Positions 1 through 17,918 of a DNA stretch of 64,000 nucleotides are shown piece by piece (positions within the stretch are counted from its first letter, which is position 1; every line of letters starts with the position of its first letter). Source of the DNA: Streptomyces sp. Je 1-369 (GTDB lineage: Bacteria > Actinomycetota > Actinomycetes > Streptomycetales > Streptomycetaceae); NCBI RefSeq assembly GCF_026810505.1, contig NZ_CP101750.1, positions 959,448 to 1,023,447 on the forward strand, in the 5' to 3' direction. Below the pieces are notes generated by a model. It was not told the DNA's origin and searched no databases. It worked only from the letters and a program-made list of their open reading frames with translations. The position numbers were made by a program, and so were the translations under genes.

Positions 1-9341
<9,341 letters not shown>

Positions 9342-9342
9342 C

Positions 9343-10128
9343 TCAATCTCCTTGCAGGGTGGGGACGACCATCGGCGTGTCGGTGACCGGGTCGGGGACG
9401 ATGATGCTCGGCAGGTCGAAGACGTCCTTGATCAGCGCGGCGTCCACGATGTCCCCGGGGTCGCCCTCGGCGATGACCCGGCCGTCCTTCATGGCGACGA
9501 GGTGGTCGGCGAAGCGGCACGCCTGGTTGATGTCGTGGAGTACGGCGATGACGGTGCGGCCCTCGTTGCGCAACCTGGCGAGCAGGCCGAGCAGTTGGTA
9601 CTGGTGGGTGATGTCGAGGAACGACGTCGGCTCGTCGAGGAGGAGGTAGGGCGTCTCCTGGGCGAGGACCATGGCCATCCACACGCGCTGGCGCTGTCCG
9701 CCGGACAGTTCCTGCGCGGGCCGGTCGCCGAGGTCCTCGACGCCCGCGGCCACCATCGCCTCGGCGATGGCCGCGTCGTCGTCCGGTGAGCGCAGGGCGA
9801 GCAGCGACTGGTGCGGGAAGCGGCCCCTGGCCACGAGCTGGCGGACCTTGATGTCCTCGGGGGCCAGGGGGTCCTGCGGCAGGAAGCCGAGTTGCTTGGC
9901 GAGGGCCTTGGCGGGGTAGCCGCCGACTTCGCGGCCGTCGAACTCCACGTGCCCCTCGTGGGGGCGCAGCAGCCGGACGAGGGCGCGCAACAGGGTGGAT
10001 TTCCCACAGGCGTTGGGGCCCACGATGGCGGTGAACGCGCCGTCGGGGACGTCCAGGTTCAGCCGTGTGGAGACCACCCGGTCTCCGTAGCGCAGGGTGA
10101 TGTCCCGCGCGGTCAGGCGTGCGGTCAC
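9343..10128 (-). CDS. Ferric-siderophore ABC transporter ATP-binding protein (FecE/FepC type)
   Basis: Cytoplasmic ATPase that powers uptake of a ferric siderophore. 261 residues, the usual length of the family. Walker A is GPNACGKST near residue 37 (the second residue after GPN is Ala rather than Gly), the signature is LSGGQRQRV near 140 and Walker B is LLLDEPTSFLD. Start is GTG, in a 4-nt GTGA overlap with the upstream permease stop, so translation is coupled. It is the fourth gene of the receptor-permease-permease-ATPase-NRPS transcript that starts at the iron box at 13.18 kb, so it should be expressed under iron limitation. The substrate is inferred to be the product of the adjacent NRPS. 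Confidence 0.93.
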   Translation of the reverse strand: MTARLTARDITLRYGDRVVSTRLNLDVPDGAFTAIVGPNACGKSTLLRALVRLLRPHEGHVEFDGREVGGYPAKALAKQLGFLPQDPLAPEDIKVRQLVARGRFPHQSLLALRSPDDDAAIAEAMVAAGVEDLGDRPAQELSGGQRQRVWMAMVLAQETPYLLLDEPTSFLDITHQYQLLGLLARLRNEGRTVIAVLHDINQACRFADHLVAMKDGRVIAEGDPGDIVDAALIKDVFDLPSIIVPDPVTDTPMVVPTLQGD

Positions 10129-11144
10129 GCGCGCGCCACCTCCTTACTGAGGAGCCAGATCAAGTAGCAGCCGCCGATCGCGGTGCTCACCACGCCGACC
10201 GGCAGGGCGACGGGTGCGAGGAGCATCTGGGCGACGAGGTCGGCGCCCTGGAGCAGTACCGCGCCGGTCAGCGCGGCCGGGAGCAGCGGTACGCCCGCGG
10301 CGCCCGCGAGCCTGCGGCCGATCTGCGGGGCGGCGAGGGCGATGAACGCGATGGGTCCCGCGACGGCGGTCACCGTGGCGGTGCAGCCGACGCCGACGAG
10401 CACCATGAGCAGCCGGAGCCTGCCCAGTCCGACGCCGGTGGTCACGGCGATCGCGTCGCCGAGGGACGCCTGGTGCATGGCGTGCGCCCGCGACGCCATC
10501 AGGGCCAGGAGCACGGCGATGACCGTGAACGGGATGCCCAGGTCCTCCCAGCCGACGCCGGCGAGGGAGCCCGCGCTCCAGCCGACCGCGGCGATCGCCA
10601 CTTCCAGGTCCGCGCGGAGCACGATCCACGAGTTGATCGCGGTGACCATCGCGTTGACGGCGATGCCGATCACCACGAGGCGCAGCCCGGAGAAGCCCCG
10701 GTCGAACGAGAGGAGGTAGATCACGGCGGCGATGATCAGGCCGCCGACCACCGAGCCGGTGGCCAGTTGGGCGGAGGTGCCGGACAGGACGGTGAGGGCG
10801 AAGAGGGCGCCGGTGTAGGCGCCCGCGTCGAGGCCGATCACGTCCGGGCTGCCCAGCGGGTTGCGGGTGAGGTTCTGGAAGATCGCTCCGGCGACGCCGA
10901 GGGCGGCGCCGAAGACGAGACCGGCCAGGACGCGGGGCAGCCGCCAGTCGGAGATGACCACGGAGCGGTCGGTGCCGGTCAGCGACGCGAACACCTCGCC
11001 GGGGGTGGACCATGACGTGCCGTAGCAGAGTCCGAGCAGGCCGAGGCCGAGCATCAGGACGGTCATGACGGCGACGAGGACCACCGTGCGGCGTTCGGTT
11101 CTCGGTATGAGTGTGTGCACGCTTTTCGTCACGAGTGTGTTCAC
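10125..11144 (-). CDS. FecCD-type iron-siderophore permease (second subunit)
   Basis: Integral membrane subunit of the siderophore importer, 339 residues with about ten hydrophobic segments, typical of FecCD/BtuC permeases. Conserved family stretches are visible: RLPRVLAGLVFGAALGVAGA near residue 68 and NPLGSPDVIGLDAGA after it. The start is the GTG at 11144, in a 4-nt overlap with the stop of the preceding permease; the open frame continues upstream, but only as a shadow of that gene. It pairs with the permease at 11141-12166 to form a heterodimeric channel, the usual arrangement in FepDG/FhuB-like systems. Confidence 0.92.
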   Translation of the reverse strand: MNTLVTKSVHTLIPRTERRTVVLVAVMTVLMLGLGLLGLCYGTSWSTPGEVFASLTGTDRSVVISDWRLPRVLAGLVFGAALGVAGAIFQNLTRNPLGSPDVIGLDAGAYTGALFALTVLSGTSAQLATGSVVGGLIIAAVIYLLSFDRGFSGLRLVVIGIAVNAMVTAINSWIVLRADLEVAIAAVGWSAGSLAGVGWEDLGIPFTVIAVLLALMASRAHAMHQASLGDAIAVTTGVGLGRLRLLMVLVGVGCTATVTAVAGPIAFIALAAPQIGRRLAGAAGVPLLPAALTGAVLLQGADLVAQMLLAPVALPVGVVSTAIGGCYLIWLLSKEVARA

Positions 11145-12166
11145 AGGGAGCCCGCCCCGTAGCGGCGCACGGCCCAGATCAGCATGGGTCCGCCGAGGAA
11201 CGCGGTCACGATGGCCACGGGCACTTCGCCGGTGGGCAGCAGGACGCGCGAGCCGATGTCGGCGACGAGGAGCAGGATGGGGCCGAGCACCATCGTGTAG
11301 AGGATCAGCCACGGCACGGAACCGCCCGCGGGCCTGCGGACCAGGTGCGGCACGATCAGGCCGACGAACAGGATGGGTCCCGCCACCGCCGTCGCCGCGC
11401 CGCTGAGCACGGTGATCAGTGCGAGTGCGGCGATGCGCACCCGTCCGACGTTGGCGCCCAGGGTGTGCGCGACGGTCTCGCCGAGCGACAGGGCGTTGAG
11501 CGCCCGGCTCAGGAGCAGCGCGCCGATCAGGGCGAGGGCGATCACCGTCACCGGCAGGGCCATGGGGGCCTGTTCGCGGGCCGCGAGCGAGCCGACCGAC
11601 CAGAAGCGGTACGCGTCGAAGGTGTCGGGCAGCATCAGCCGCAGGCCCAGGGCTACGCCGTTCAGTACGGCGGTCAGGGCGACGCCCGCGAGCACCAGGC
11701 GCAGCGGCGAGTGCCGTCCGACGGCGACGACGAGGAGCGCGGCGACAACCGATCCGATGACCGCGAAGCCCAGCTCACCCGCCTGGTTGACCGTCAGTCC
11801 GAGGGCGGAGCCGATGGTGATGGAGAACCCGGCGCCCGCGGTGACCCCGAGGATGCCGGGTTCCGCGAGCGGGTTGCGGGCCAGCGTCTGGATGAGGGCG
11901 CCCGCCACCGCGAGGGCGGCGCCCACCGCGATGGCGAGCAGGGCGCGCGGTGCGCGGACGTCCCGCACGATCACGTGGTCGTCGTTGCTGCCCTGGTAGT
12001 CGAAGAGGGCCCGCACGACCTCGCCGGGCGCGACCGAGCGGGCGCCGATGCCGATGCTGAGCACGGCGACGACGGCGAGCAGCGCCAGGCCGCCGACGAG
12101 CAGGCCGGTCCGCGGGACGGCCTTTCTGGTTCCGGCCGCCTCACAGGCGCGGCCCGCGACGGTCAC
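11141..12166 (-). CDS. FecCD-type iron-siderophore permease (first subunit)
   Basis: Integral membrane permease of 341 residues with an N-terminal hydrophobic segment (GLLVGGLALLAVVAVLSIGI) and the FecCD landmarks RAPRALLAIAVGAALAVAGA and NPLAEPGILGVTAGA. Its start ATG overlaps the stop of the receptor gene by 4 nt (ATGA) and its stop overlaps the next permease, so the import genes form one coupled block. It should work with the neighbouring permease and ATPase to carry the ferric siderophore handed over by the lipoprotein receptor. Confidence 0.92.
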   Translation of the reverse strand: MTVAGRACEAAGTRKAVPRTGLLVGGLALLAVVAVLSIGIGARSVAPGEVVRALFDYQGSNDDHVIVRDVRAPRALLAIAVGAALAVAGALIQTLARNPLAEPGILGVTAGAGFSITIGSALGLTVNQAGELGFAVIGSVVAALLVVAVGRHSPLRLVLAGVALTAVLNGVALGLRLMLPDTFDAYRFWSVGSLAAREQAPMALPVTVIALALIGALLLSRALNALSLGETVAHTLGANVGRVRIAALALITVLSGAATAVAGPILFVGLIVPHLVRRPAGGSVPWLILYTMVLGPILLLVADIGSRVLLPTGEVPVAIVTAFLGGPMLIWAVRRYGAGSL

Positions 12167-13158
12167 CGCTTCAGGAGCGGAGCGAACGACGTGTCGATCG
12201 CGTCCAGGGTCTGCATGGCCTGCCCGTAGGTCGCGGCCTCGGTGTAGCGGATCGGGAAGGTCTTGCCGGCCTTGACCGCGGGCAGGTTCTTCCAGAGCTT
12301 GGAGTCCATGACGTACTTGACCGGCTTGGGGACGCTGCCGTCGGGGTTGACGGAGTAGGTGATGGCGTCGGCCTTGCCGAGGGCGTCCGGCAGTTCCTCG
12401 ATGGAGGGGTACTCACTGACGGCCTTCGAGCCCGGGCCGGGCTTCTTGACCTTGCCGTAGTACTTCGCGCCGACGTCCTCGGCGATGTTGGTGCCCCACG
12501 AGCCGCCGAACTCGCGCTGGAACGTGCCCTTCGCGGTCTCGCCGTACGCGCCGACGTGGCCGAGCTTCAGCTTGGGCAGCACGTCCGCGTACTTCTTGGA
12601 CAGCTTGCCGGCCTTTGCCTCGTACGTGGCCTTGGCGGCATCGAACTTCTTCAGCGCGCCCGCCGCGTCGGACTGCTTGTGGGCCAGGTCGCGCCAGGCG
12701 GACGGCACGGTCGGGCCGACCGCGACGACGGGGGCGATGCCTTCGAGCCGCTTGACGTCGATGTCGCCGAGGACCGGGGCGGGGACACCGATGACGATCA
12801 GGTCGGGCTCGGCCTCGGCGATGGCCTCGTAGTTGGTCTCGGTCGCCAGCTCGCCCGCCACCTTGGGCGTCTTCTTGTACGTGGCGAGGTCCTGCTTGCT
12901 CATCATCGACTCGCCCCGCTTCCAGGACGAGATGCCGACGAGGGGCGCGCCGCCCTCGATCAGGGCCGGGACGGCATAGCCGGTGGCCACCACACGCTTC
13001 GGGTCGGACGGGATGGTGATCTTGCCGTTGTCGGCGGCGAACACCCGCGTCTTGCCCTTGCCGGTGTCGTCCGAGCCTCCGTCGGACGATCCGCACCCGG
13101 TCACCATCAGCGCCAGCGCCACGGCACCGACCAGGCCCGACGATCTGCGTATGGACAT
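12163..13158 (-). CDS. Ferric-siderophore-binding lipoprotein (FecB/FepB type)
   Basis: Extracytoplasmic solute-binding protein, 331 residues. The N-terminus is a lipoprotein signal with a lipobox ending VTGC near residue 22, so it should be anchored to the outer face of the membrane. The body has the two-lobed periplasmic-binding pattern of class III receptors (KRVVATGYAVPALIEGG; EPDLIVIG). It is the first gene of the transport/NRPS transcript. The start ATG has AAGGAG 6 nt upstream and an iron box 18-36 nt upstream of the start. The ligand is inferred to be the siderophore made by the adjacent NRPS. Confidence 0.92.
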   Translation of the reverse strand: MSIRRSSGLVGAVALALMVTGCGSSDGGSDDTGKGKTRVFAADNGKITIPSDPKRVVATGYAVPALIEGGAPLVGISSWKRGESMMSKQDLATYKKTPKVAGELATETNYEAIAEAEPDLIVIGVPAPVLGDIDVKRLEGIAPVVAVGPTVPSAWRDLAHKQSDAAGALKKFDAAKATYEAKAGKLSKKYADVLPKLKLGHVGAYGETAKGTFQREFGGSWGTNIAEDVGAKYYGKVKKPGPGSKAVSEYPSIEELPDALGKADAITYSVNPDGSVPKPVKYVMDSKLWKNLPAVKAGKTFPIRYTEAATYGQAMQTLDAIDTSFAPLLKR

Positions 13159-13175
13159 GTTTCGCTCCTTGTTGC

Positions 13176-13194
13176 TTAGGTAAGGCTCACCTTA
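13176..13194 (-). promoter_or_regulatory. Iron box (DmdR1/IdeR-type operator) of the transport-NRPS operon
   Basis: The 19-mer TTAGGTAAGGCTCACCTTA is an inverted repeat and differs from the actinobacterial iron-box consensus (TTAGGTTAGGCTAACCTAA) at only a few positions. It lies immediately upstream of the receptor start at 13158, so iron-loaded DmdR/IdeR would block transcription of receptor, permeases, ATPase and NRPS. Confidence 0.88.
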
Positions 13195-13261
13195 GTAGAT
13201 GGCCCTCGCGGCAGGTCAATCGGGGCGCGCAACGATTTCGCGCGCCCGTACTGCCGGTTTG

Positions 13262-14113
13262 TCAGTGATCGTCCTCGTCGAAGTCGGCGACGCCGCGCTT
13301 CCAGTACCCGGTGATGTCGTGGTCGGCCTTGCCGAGCCCCAACTCGTCGCGGACCCAGCGGCGCAGGGGCTTGATCTGCCCGGCCTCGCCGGCGACCCAC
13401 ACGTAGACACGCTCCCCCTCGGGCACGGTCACGGCGGTCACGGCCCGCTCGAGCGCGCCACCCGAACCCGCGGGCAGTCCGCCGCGGTGCAGCCAGTGCA
13501 CCTCGAAGCCCTCGGGCGCGGACAGCTCGATCTCCTCTGCGGCGTCGGCGACTTCGACGAACGCCCAGCCCTTGGCGGTCCGCGGCAGCTCCTCCAGCCG
13601 GCGGGCGATGGCGGGCAGGGCCGTGATGTCGCCCGCGAGCAGGTAGCGGTCGTACGTGTGCGGGACGATCAGCCCCCCGGGCGGGCCCGCGACGTGCACG
13701 ACGGCACCGGGCTCGACCGCGTGCGCCCAGTCCGAGGCGAGGCCGCCGTCGTGCGGGACGATGTCGATGTCGAGTTCGCCCGTGACGGGGTCGTAGCGGC
13801 GCACGGTGTACTCGCGCGAGGTGGGCGCGGGCCGGGGCCAGCGCAGCATCGCCCCGTCGCGCTCGGGCAGCCGCAATTCGCCGTCCGGCTCCGGGAAGAT
13901 GAGCTTCACGTGCTCGTCCGGGGCGTGCGCCTCGAACCCCTCGGTGCCGGGACCGCCCAGGGTCAGCCGCAGCAGGCCCTCGCCGACCTTGGCGGTGCGG
14001 ACGACCTCGGCCTCCCGGATGCCGATCGGGTAGCCCACCTTCTCGGCGTGCAGCCCCTCGCGGACCTCGGCGATCCGGTCCAGGTGACGGTGGCGGTGGT
14101 CGACGCGGGTCAC
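13262..14113 (-). CDS. Siderophore-interacting protein (FAD-dependent ferric-siderophore reductase)
   Basis: Cytoplasmic reductase of 283 residues of the SIP/ViuB family, which releases iron from imported ferric siderophores using FAD and NAD(P)H. The FAD-binding motif REYTVRRY is near residue 95, and the NAD-binding half contains LLAGDITALPAIARRLEELP and VWVAGEAGQIKPLRR, both typical of the family. The start is GTG at 14113, in a 4-nt GTGA overlap with the aryl carrier protein stop. The open frame extends further upstream but only as a shadow of the carrier gene. The C-terminus is acidic (DFDEDDH). Confidence 0.92.
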   Translation of the reverse strand: MTRVDHRHRHLDRIAEVREGLHAEKVGYPIGIREAEVVRTAKVGEGLLRLTLGGPGTEGFEAHAPDEHVKLIFPEPDGELRLPERDGAMLRWPRPAPTSREYTVRRYDPVTGELDIDIVPHDGGLASDWAHAVEPGAVVHVAGPPGGLIVPHTYDRYLLAGDITALPAIARRLEELPRTAKGWAFVEVADAAEEIELSAPEGFEVHWLHRGGLPAGSGGALERAVTAVTVPEGERVYVWVAGEAGQIKPLRRWVRDELGLGKADHDITGYWKRGVADFDEDDH

Positions 14114-14349
14114 GCGGCACGCTCCGTCAGGAGAGCCGTCCAGTGGCCCAGTTCGGGCTGCTCGGCCAGGTCGGGGAATTCCAGCGTGGTCGCTCCCGCG
14201 GCACGCCACCGCTGAACCAGGGTCATGATCCGCACCGAGTCGAGACCGAGGTCGAACAGGTCCTCGTCGGGCGCGATCTCGGCGGGGTCGCAGTCGAGCA
14301 GCTCCGCGATATCGGCTCGGACACGCTCGGGCGACAAGGTCTGGTTCAT
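14110..14349 (-). CDS. Stand-alone aryl carrier protein
   Basis: A 79-residue acyl-carrier-type protein. The phosphopantetheine attachment motif is DLGLDSVRIMTLVQRWR with Ser near residue 38. This DSVR-M form followed by RWR is characteristic of the aryl carrier domain at the C-terminus of EntB/DhbB isochorismatases, rather than of fatty-acid ACPs or ordinary NRPS carriers. Here the carrier is detached from any isochorismatase. It would hold 2,3-dihydroxybenzoate (or salicylate) as a thioester for the first C domain of the NRPS. No aryl-AMP ligase or DHB synthesis gene is in view; they may lie left of the window or elsewhere. First gene of its own iron-box transcript. Confidence 0.88.
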   Translation of the reverse strand: MNQTLSPERVRADIAELLDCDPAEIAPDEDLFDLGLDSVRIMTLVQRWRAAGATTLEFPDLAEQPELGHWTALLTERAA

Positions 14350-14405
14350 CGGGTGGCTCCTTCAAAACGCGCAGCGCGGACTCTCTCCCCTGGTCCACAC
14401 TCAGG

Positions 14406-14424
14406 AAAGGCTAACCTAACTTAA
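14406..14424 (-). promoter_or_regulatory. Iron box upstream of the aryl carrier/SIP operon
   Basis: On the minus strand this reads TTAAGTTAGGTTAGCCTTT, matching the DmdR/IdeR consensus at about 14 of 19 positions. It sits about 57 nt upstream of the carrier-protein start at 14349. It makes the carrier and reductase genes a second iron-repressed unit, separate from the transport-NRPS unit. Confidence 0.75.
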
Positions 14425-14443
14425 TCATGGTGATCACGTGAAA

Positions 14444-14471
14444 ACGGGAGGCCTGTTCGCAGGCCTCCCGT
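14444..14471 (-). terminator. Intrinsic terminator of the mycothione reductase gene
   Basis: Perfect 12-bp stem (ACGGGAGGCCTG) with a 4-nt loop, starting 20 nt after the stop of the minus-strand reductase and followed on that strand by TTTTC. It also insulates the divergently placed iron-box promoter. Confidence 0.85.
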
Positions 14472-14491
14472 TGATCCGTGCCACGTGCCGC

Positions 14492-15883
14492 TCACCCGGT
14501 GGTGCGGCTCCGCCGTTGCTCTTCCACATCACGCAGGGCGTTTTCGACCACTTCGGTCAGGGCCGGATGGATCCACAGCGGGCGCTCGGCGACGTCGCGC
14601 GCCGTCAGCCCGAAGGTCATCGCGAGGACGAGCGGCTGGACGAGGGTGGCGGCCTGCGGTCCGAGCACATGCGCGCCGAGCAGGCGGCCGGACTCCGGAT
14701 CGGCCAACACCTTGCAGAAGCCCTGGCTTTCCTCCAGCGCCCAGCCGTACGCCACGTCCTCGTACCGTCGCGTGCCGACCACGTACTCCGTCCCCTGCCC
14801 GCGGGCCTCCTGCTCGGTGATCCCCACCTGAGCGATCTGGGGCCGCGTGAACACGGCCGCGGGCACCACGTCGTACGACATCGTGCGCGGCTCGTCGGGG
14901 TGCAGGAGGTTGTGGGCGACGATCTCGGCCTCGCGGTTGGCCACGTGCTTCAGGGGCGGCCCCGTGATGATGTCGCCGAGCGCCCAGACGCCGTCGGCGC
15001 CGGTACGCAGCTGCGCGTCGACCTCGATCATGCCGCTGTCGTCACACGTGATGCCCGCCTTGTCCAGGTCGAGCGTGTCGCTGTTCGGCTCGCGGCCCAC
15101 GGCGACGAGCAGCGTGTCGGCCTCGATGACCGAGCCGTCATCGAGGGTCAGCCGCAGCCGTCCCGGACTTCCCTCCACGCGGACCAGCTCGCGGCCGAGC
15201 CGCAGGTCGTACTGGTCGCGCACGATGTCGGTGAAAGCCGAAGCGACCGACTCGTCCTGCTCGGCGAGGAGCGTGTCCTTCTTCTCGACGACGGTGACGG
15301 AGGTGCCCGCCGTGTGGAAGACGTGGGCCAGTTCGGCGGCGATGTAGCCGCCACCGAGGACCACCATCCGCTCGGGCACCCCGTCGAGACGCATCACGGT
15401 GTCGGACGTCTCGTAGGGGAGGCCGGAGTCCGCGACCGGGGGCGGGACCACGGGACGGCCGCCCGCCGCGACGACGATCCGGTCCGCGCACAGCGTCGCT
15501 GTCCCGTCGGCCGTTTCCACCAGGAGCTCGCGCTCCCCCGTGAACCGGGCGCGCCCCCGGTACACGGTCACGAAGTCCGAGGCGCGGCGGTCCTCCTCGC
15601 CGTCCCGCGACACGGAGTCGAGGCGGTCGAAGACGCGCTCCTGCACGGCAGACCAGTCGACGCCGTCCGACCTCGCCCACACGTCGTGCCGGCCCGCTTC
15701 CCGTACGCCGTCGGCCACCTCGGCCGTCACGGCGAGCATCTTGCTGGGAATGCAGCCCGCGTTGAGACAGGTGCCACCGAAGGGGCCCTCCGCCACGACG
15801 GCGACGTCCAGATGGGAGAAGCGGTCGTCGATCAGCACGTTTCCGGAACCGACGCCGAGGACGAGGAGATCATGATGTCGCAT
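14492..15883 (-). CDS. mtr: Mycothione reductase
   Basis: Flavoprotein disulfide reductase, 463 residues, which uses NADPH to reduce mycothione to mycothiol, the main low-molecular-weight thiol of actinomycetes. The redox-active disulfide motif GGTCLNAGCIPSKM is near residues 36-50, the NADPH-binding segment VVLGGGYIAAELAHVF near 165, the second FAD segment GVWALGDI near 297 and the C-terminal base motif IHPALTEVVENAL near 435. The SGN after the first glycine motif and the IHPALTE ending match mycothione reductases better than lipoamide dehydrogenases. No clear ribosome-binding site is seen. A TATGGATACT-like -10 element close to the ATG suggests a short or absent leader. Confidence 0.9.
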   Translation of the reverse strand: MRHHDLLVLGVGSGNVLIDDRFSHLDVAVVAEGPFGGTCLNAGCIPSKMLAVTAEVADGVREAGRHDVWARSDGVDWSAVQERVFDRLDSVSRDGEEDRRASDFVTVYRGRARFTGERELLVETADGTATLCADRIVVAAGGRPVVPPPVADSGLPYETSDTVMRLDGVPERMVVLGGGYIAAELAHVFHTAGTSVTVVEKKDTLLAEQDESVASAFTDIVRDQYDLRLGRELVRVEGSPGRLRLTLDDGSVIEADTLLVAVGREPNSDTLDLDKAGITCDDSGMIEVDAQLRTGADGVWALGDIITGPPLKHVANREAEIVAHNLLHPDEPRTMSYDVVPAAVFTRPQIAQVGITEQEARGQGTEYVVGTRRYEDVAYGWALEESQGFCKVLADPESGRLLGAHVLGPQAATLVQPLVLAMTFGLTARDVAERPLWIHPALTEVVENALRDVEEQRRSRTTG

Positions 15884-15975
15884 ATACGGAGAGTATCCAT
15901 ATATGTTCCCAGTACACCTCCGGAGCCGCGCCCACGTCTACGCCCAGGCGCATCCCGCGCCCGCCTCAGCGCCCG

Positions 15976-16248
15976 TCACAGGTGCCGCGGCGGGCTGTTG
16001 CGGACGGCTGAGCGGCGCGCCCACAGTGCGAGCGCGAGGAGGACGACCCCGGGGACGAAGTACGCCCACGCGTCGGCCGTCCCCGTGGCGGCGCCGACGC
16101 CCCAGGCCACCGACCACACGGCGAGCAGGACGCACAGGGCGCCCCAGGCCAGGGTCCGCATGCGCTGCCGCGCTTCGAGTCTCTGTGGAGTACCGCGCTC
16201 CATCTCGCCCATTGCGAACGAGCCACTGTGCCCATCACGTGTCGTCAT
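15976..16248 (-). CDS. Small two-helix membrane protein, unknown function
   Basis: 90 residues. The N-terminal 30 residues are polar, followed by two hydrophobic segments (LAWGALCVLLAVWSVAWGVGAA near 33-54 and YFVPGVVLLALALWA near 62-76) and a short basic C-terminus. I do not recognise the family; the pattern fits small actinobacterial membrane proteins. The open frame continues upstream but loses protein-like composition, so the ATG at 16248 is preferred. Its stop lies 92 nt upstream of the mycothione reductase start, so the two may or may not be co-transcribed. Confidence 0.6.
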   Translation of the reverse strand: MTTRDGHSGSFAMGEMERGTPQRLEARQRMRTLAWGALCVLLAVWSVAWGVGAATGTADAWAYFVPGVVLLALALWARRSAVRNSPPRHL

Positions 16249-16298
16249 ACTCCGCCGGATGCCCCCAAGTCCGCGGGTGAACCCGCCGTGCGCGAGGG

Positions 16299-17093
16299 TC
16301 AGTCGACGTCGGCCCGGGACTCCCCCATCGCCAGGCCGTCGATCCAGTTGATGGCCGCCGTACTCCCGTCGGTGCCCCAATAGGTGCCCCAGCGCGGCTT
16401 GTTGCCGAGGTCGTCCCAGGTACGGGCGCCGGAACGGGAAGCGATCTCCTTGCCGTCCATGTACACCGAAAGCTTCCCCGAACCGCCGGAACTCGTGGTG
16501 ATGCCGAGCTGGACGGAGTGCCAGGCCCCGGCCGACCAGGGGGCGGAGCCGATGGATATCCACTCCTCGCCGGGGGCGACGTACCAGACCTTCAGCCTGC
16601 CGTCCTCGACCTTCATGATCACGGGGTAGTTCTGGCTGTGCTGGTCGTTGGTGCCGTTGGACTTCCACTGGAAGACGGTCTGCGCCTCCCCCGTCTTCGT
16701 CATCGAGTCCCACCCGAACCAGTACGTGCGCCCGTCACGGAAGGCGTACTCACCACGGCCGGTCCGCACGTTGTGCGCCTCGCAGCGCGGCACGCCGACA
16801 GGCTTGTTGAACTTGAAGAAGTCACCGCGGGCCGTACCCCAGTTGTCGACCGTGACGCTGCCCGGCGCGTCGCACAGGGTGGTCCCGAAGACGCCGAGCC
16901 CGTGGGAGGCGTCACCGTCCCACAGCACGCTCTTGGCACGTGTGCCCCGCTCGGCGCTCTTGGCCTGCTCGGTGGGCCTGCCGCCGTCGTGCGCCGTGAC
17001 GTCGGCTCCGCGCGGCGCGGAAACGACCCACGCCAGAACTCCGGCCACGACGAGGCCGCCCGCTGAGGTCAGTGTCTTCGCGGTCCGGTTCAC
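16299..17093 (-). CDS. Secreted polysaccharide-lyase-like protein
   Basis: 264 residues. The N-terminus is a signal peptide (basic start, TSAGGLVVAGVLAWVVSAPRG, then a polar spacer). The mature part resembles the jelly-roll fold of heparin-lyase-like enzymes: GRGEYAFRDGRTYWFGWDSM, VFQWKSNGTNDQHSQNYPVIMK, WHSVQLGITTSSGGSGKLSVYMDGKEI and RWGTYWG, which is the typical order of strands in that family. It would act outside the cell on a polysaccharide; the substrate cannot be told from sequence. Start GTG (17093) has AGGAG 7 nt upstream; an upstream ATG in frame has no such site. Confidence 0.7.
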   Translation of the reverse strand: MNRTAKTLTSAGGLVVAGVLAWVVSAPRGADVTAHDGGRPTEQAKSAERGTRAKSVLWDGDASHGLGVFGTTLCDAPGSVTVDNWGTARGDFFKFNKPVGVPRCEAHNVRTGRGEYAFRDGRTYWFGWDSMTKTGEAQTVFQWKSNGTNDQHSQNYPVIMKVEDGRLKVWYVAPGEEWISIGSAPWSAGAWHSVQLGITTSSGGSGKLSVYMDGKEIASRSGARTWDDLGNKPRWGTYWGTDGSTAAINWIDGLAMGESRADVD

Positions 17094-17181
17094 GGCGTGC
17101 TCCTGCGAGGTGGGGGGTGGGGCGGCCACGAGGGTGCCACTGCCCCCACCACCACAGCAAGCGCTTGCGCAACAGGGAATC

Positions 17182-17748
17182 TCAGAACTGGCGGGCGACA
17201 GCGTTCCGCGCGCTCCCGGTCAGCGAGCGGAACGTCCCCGCCGCGTCCCCCGCCACGCCGCTCAGCGCCTTCGTGGCGTCACGGCGGGTGCGGCGGGCCG
17301 CCCGGCGGCCGGTCACGGCGGCGGTGCGGGTGCGGTAGGCGACGGACGGCTTGCCGTGCGTGTCGGCCGCCGCTATCAGCAGGCCGCCGAGCAGCGAGAG
17401 GTTCTTGGTGAACTGCGTGCGCTGGGCGGCCCGTTGCTCCGGGTCCTTCTCCTTCCACCACGCGTGCCCCGCCAAGGTCGTCGGCACCAGCGTGCCGGCG
17501 AGCGCGAGGGCCGCGACGCGCGGGACGCGGCCGGTCGCCAGCATCAGGCCGGCGCCGAGCTGCACCGCTCCGTTGATGCGGACGAGCCGCTCGGGGTCCT
17601 CCGTGAGCCAGGGGATCCGGGAGGCCACGGGCGCGACCACGGGCTCGGCGGCGGGGACCGCGCGCTGGGGGTCCCGGAGGGTCTGCAGCCCGCCCGTGAC
17701 GAAGACGGAGGCGAGCATCGGGCGTGCGCATTTCCTGAGAACAGCCAT
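17182..17748 (-). CDS. DoxX-like membrane protein
   Basis: 188 residues. The pattern RPMLASVFVTGGLQTLRDP at the N-terminus, followed by INGAVQLGAGLMLATGRVPRVAALALAGTLVPTTLAGHAWW, is the DoxX/DoxD four-helix membrane family found widely in actinobacteria. The C-terminal 40 residues are very basic (RRAARRTRRDATK) and probably cytoplasmic. The role of this family is unclear; some members associate with redox or thiol enzymes. Start is set at MAVLRKCARP because the family begins there; an upstream in-frame ATG would add 22 residues. Confidence 0.78.
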   Translation of the reverse strand: MAVLRKCARPMLASVFVTGGLQTLRDPQRAVPAAEPVVAPVASRIPWLTEDPERLVRINGAVQLGAGLMLATGRVPRVAALALAGTLVPTTLAGHAWWKEKDPEQRAAQRTQFTKNLSLLGGLLIAAADTHGKPSVAYRTRTAAVTGRRAARRTRRDATKALSGVAGDAAGTFRSLTGSARNAVARQF

Positions 17749-17918
17749 GTTCTTCGGCTGCCCGAATTGCGCGCGGTCAGTCGCGGTCACCGGTAGCCGT
17801 CGGTCCGCCCGCATCAGGCGGGCCGCTCCGGGTACGGGAACAGCAACCGCACACCGACCGACCGCTCATCCGCCGCGACGGCGGGACGCACCGGGCGGCA
17901 CGAACCAGGGAGGACCCC

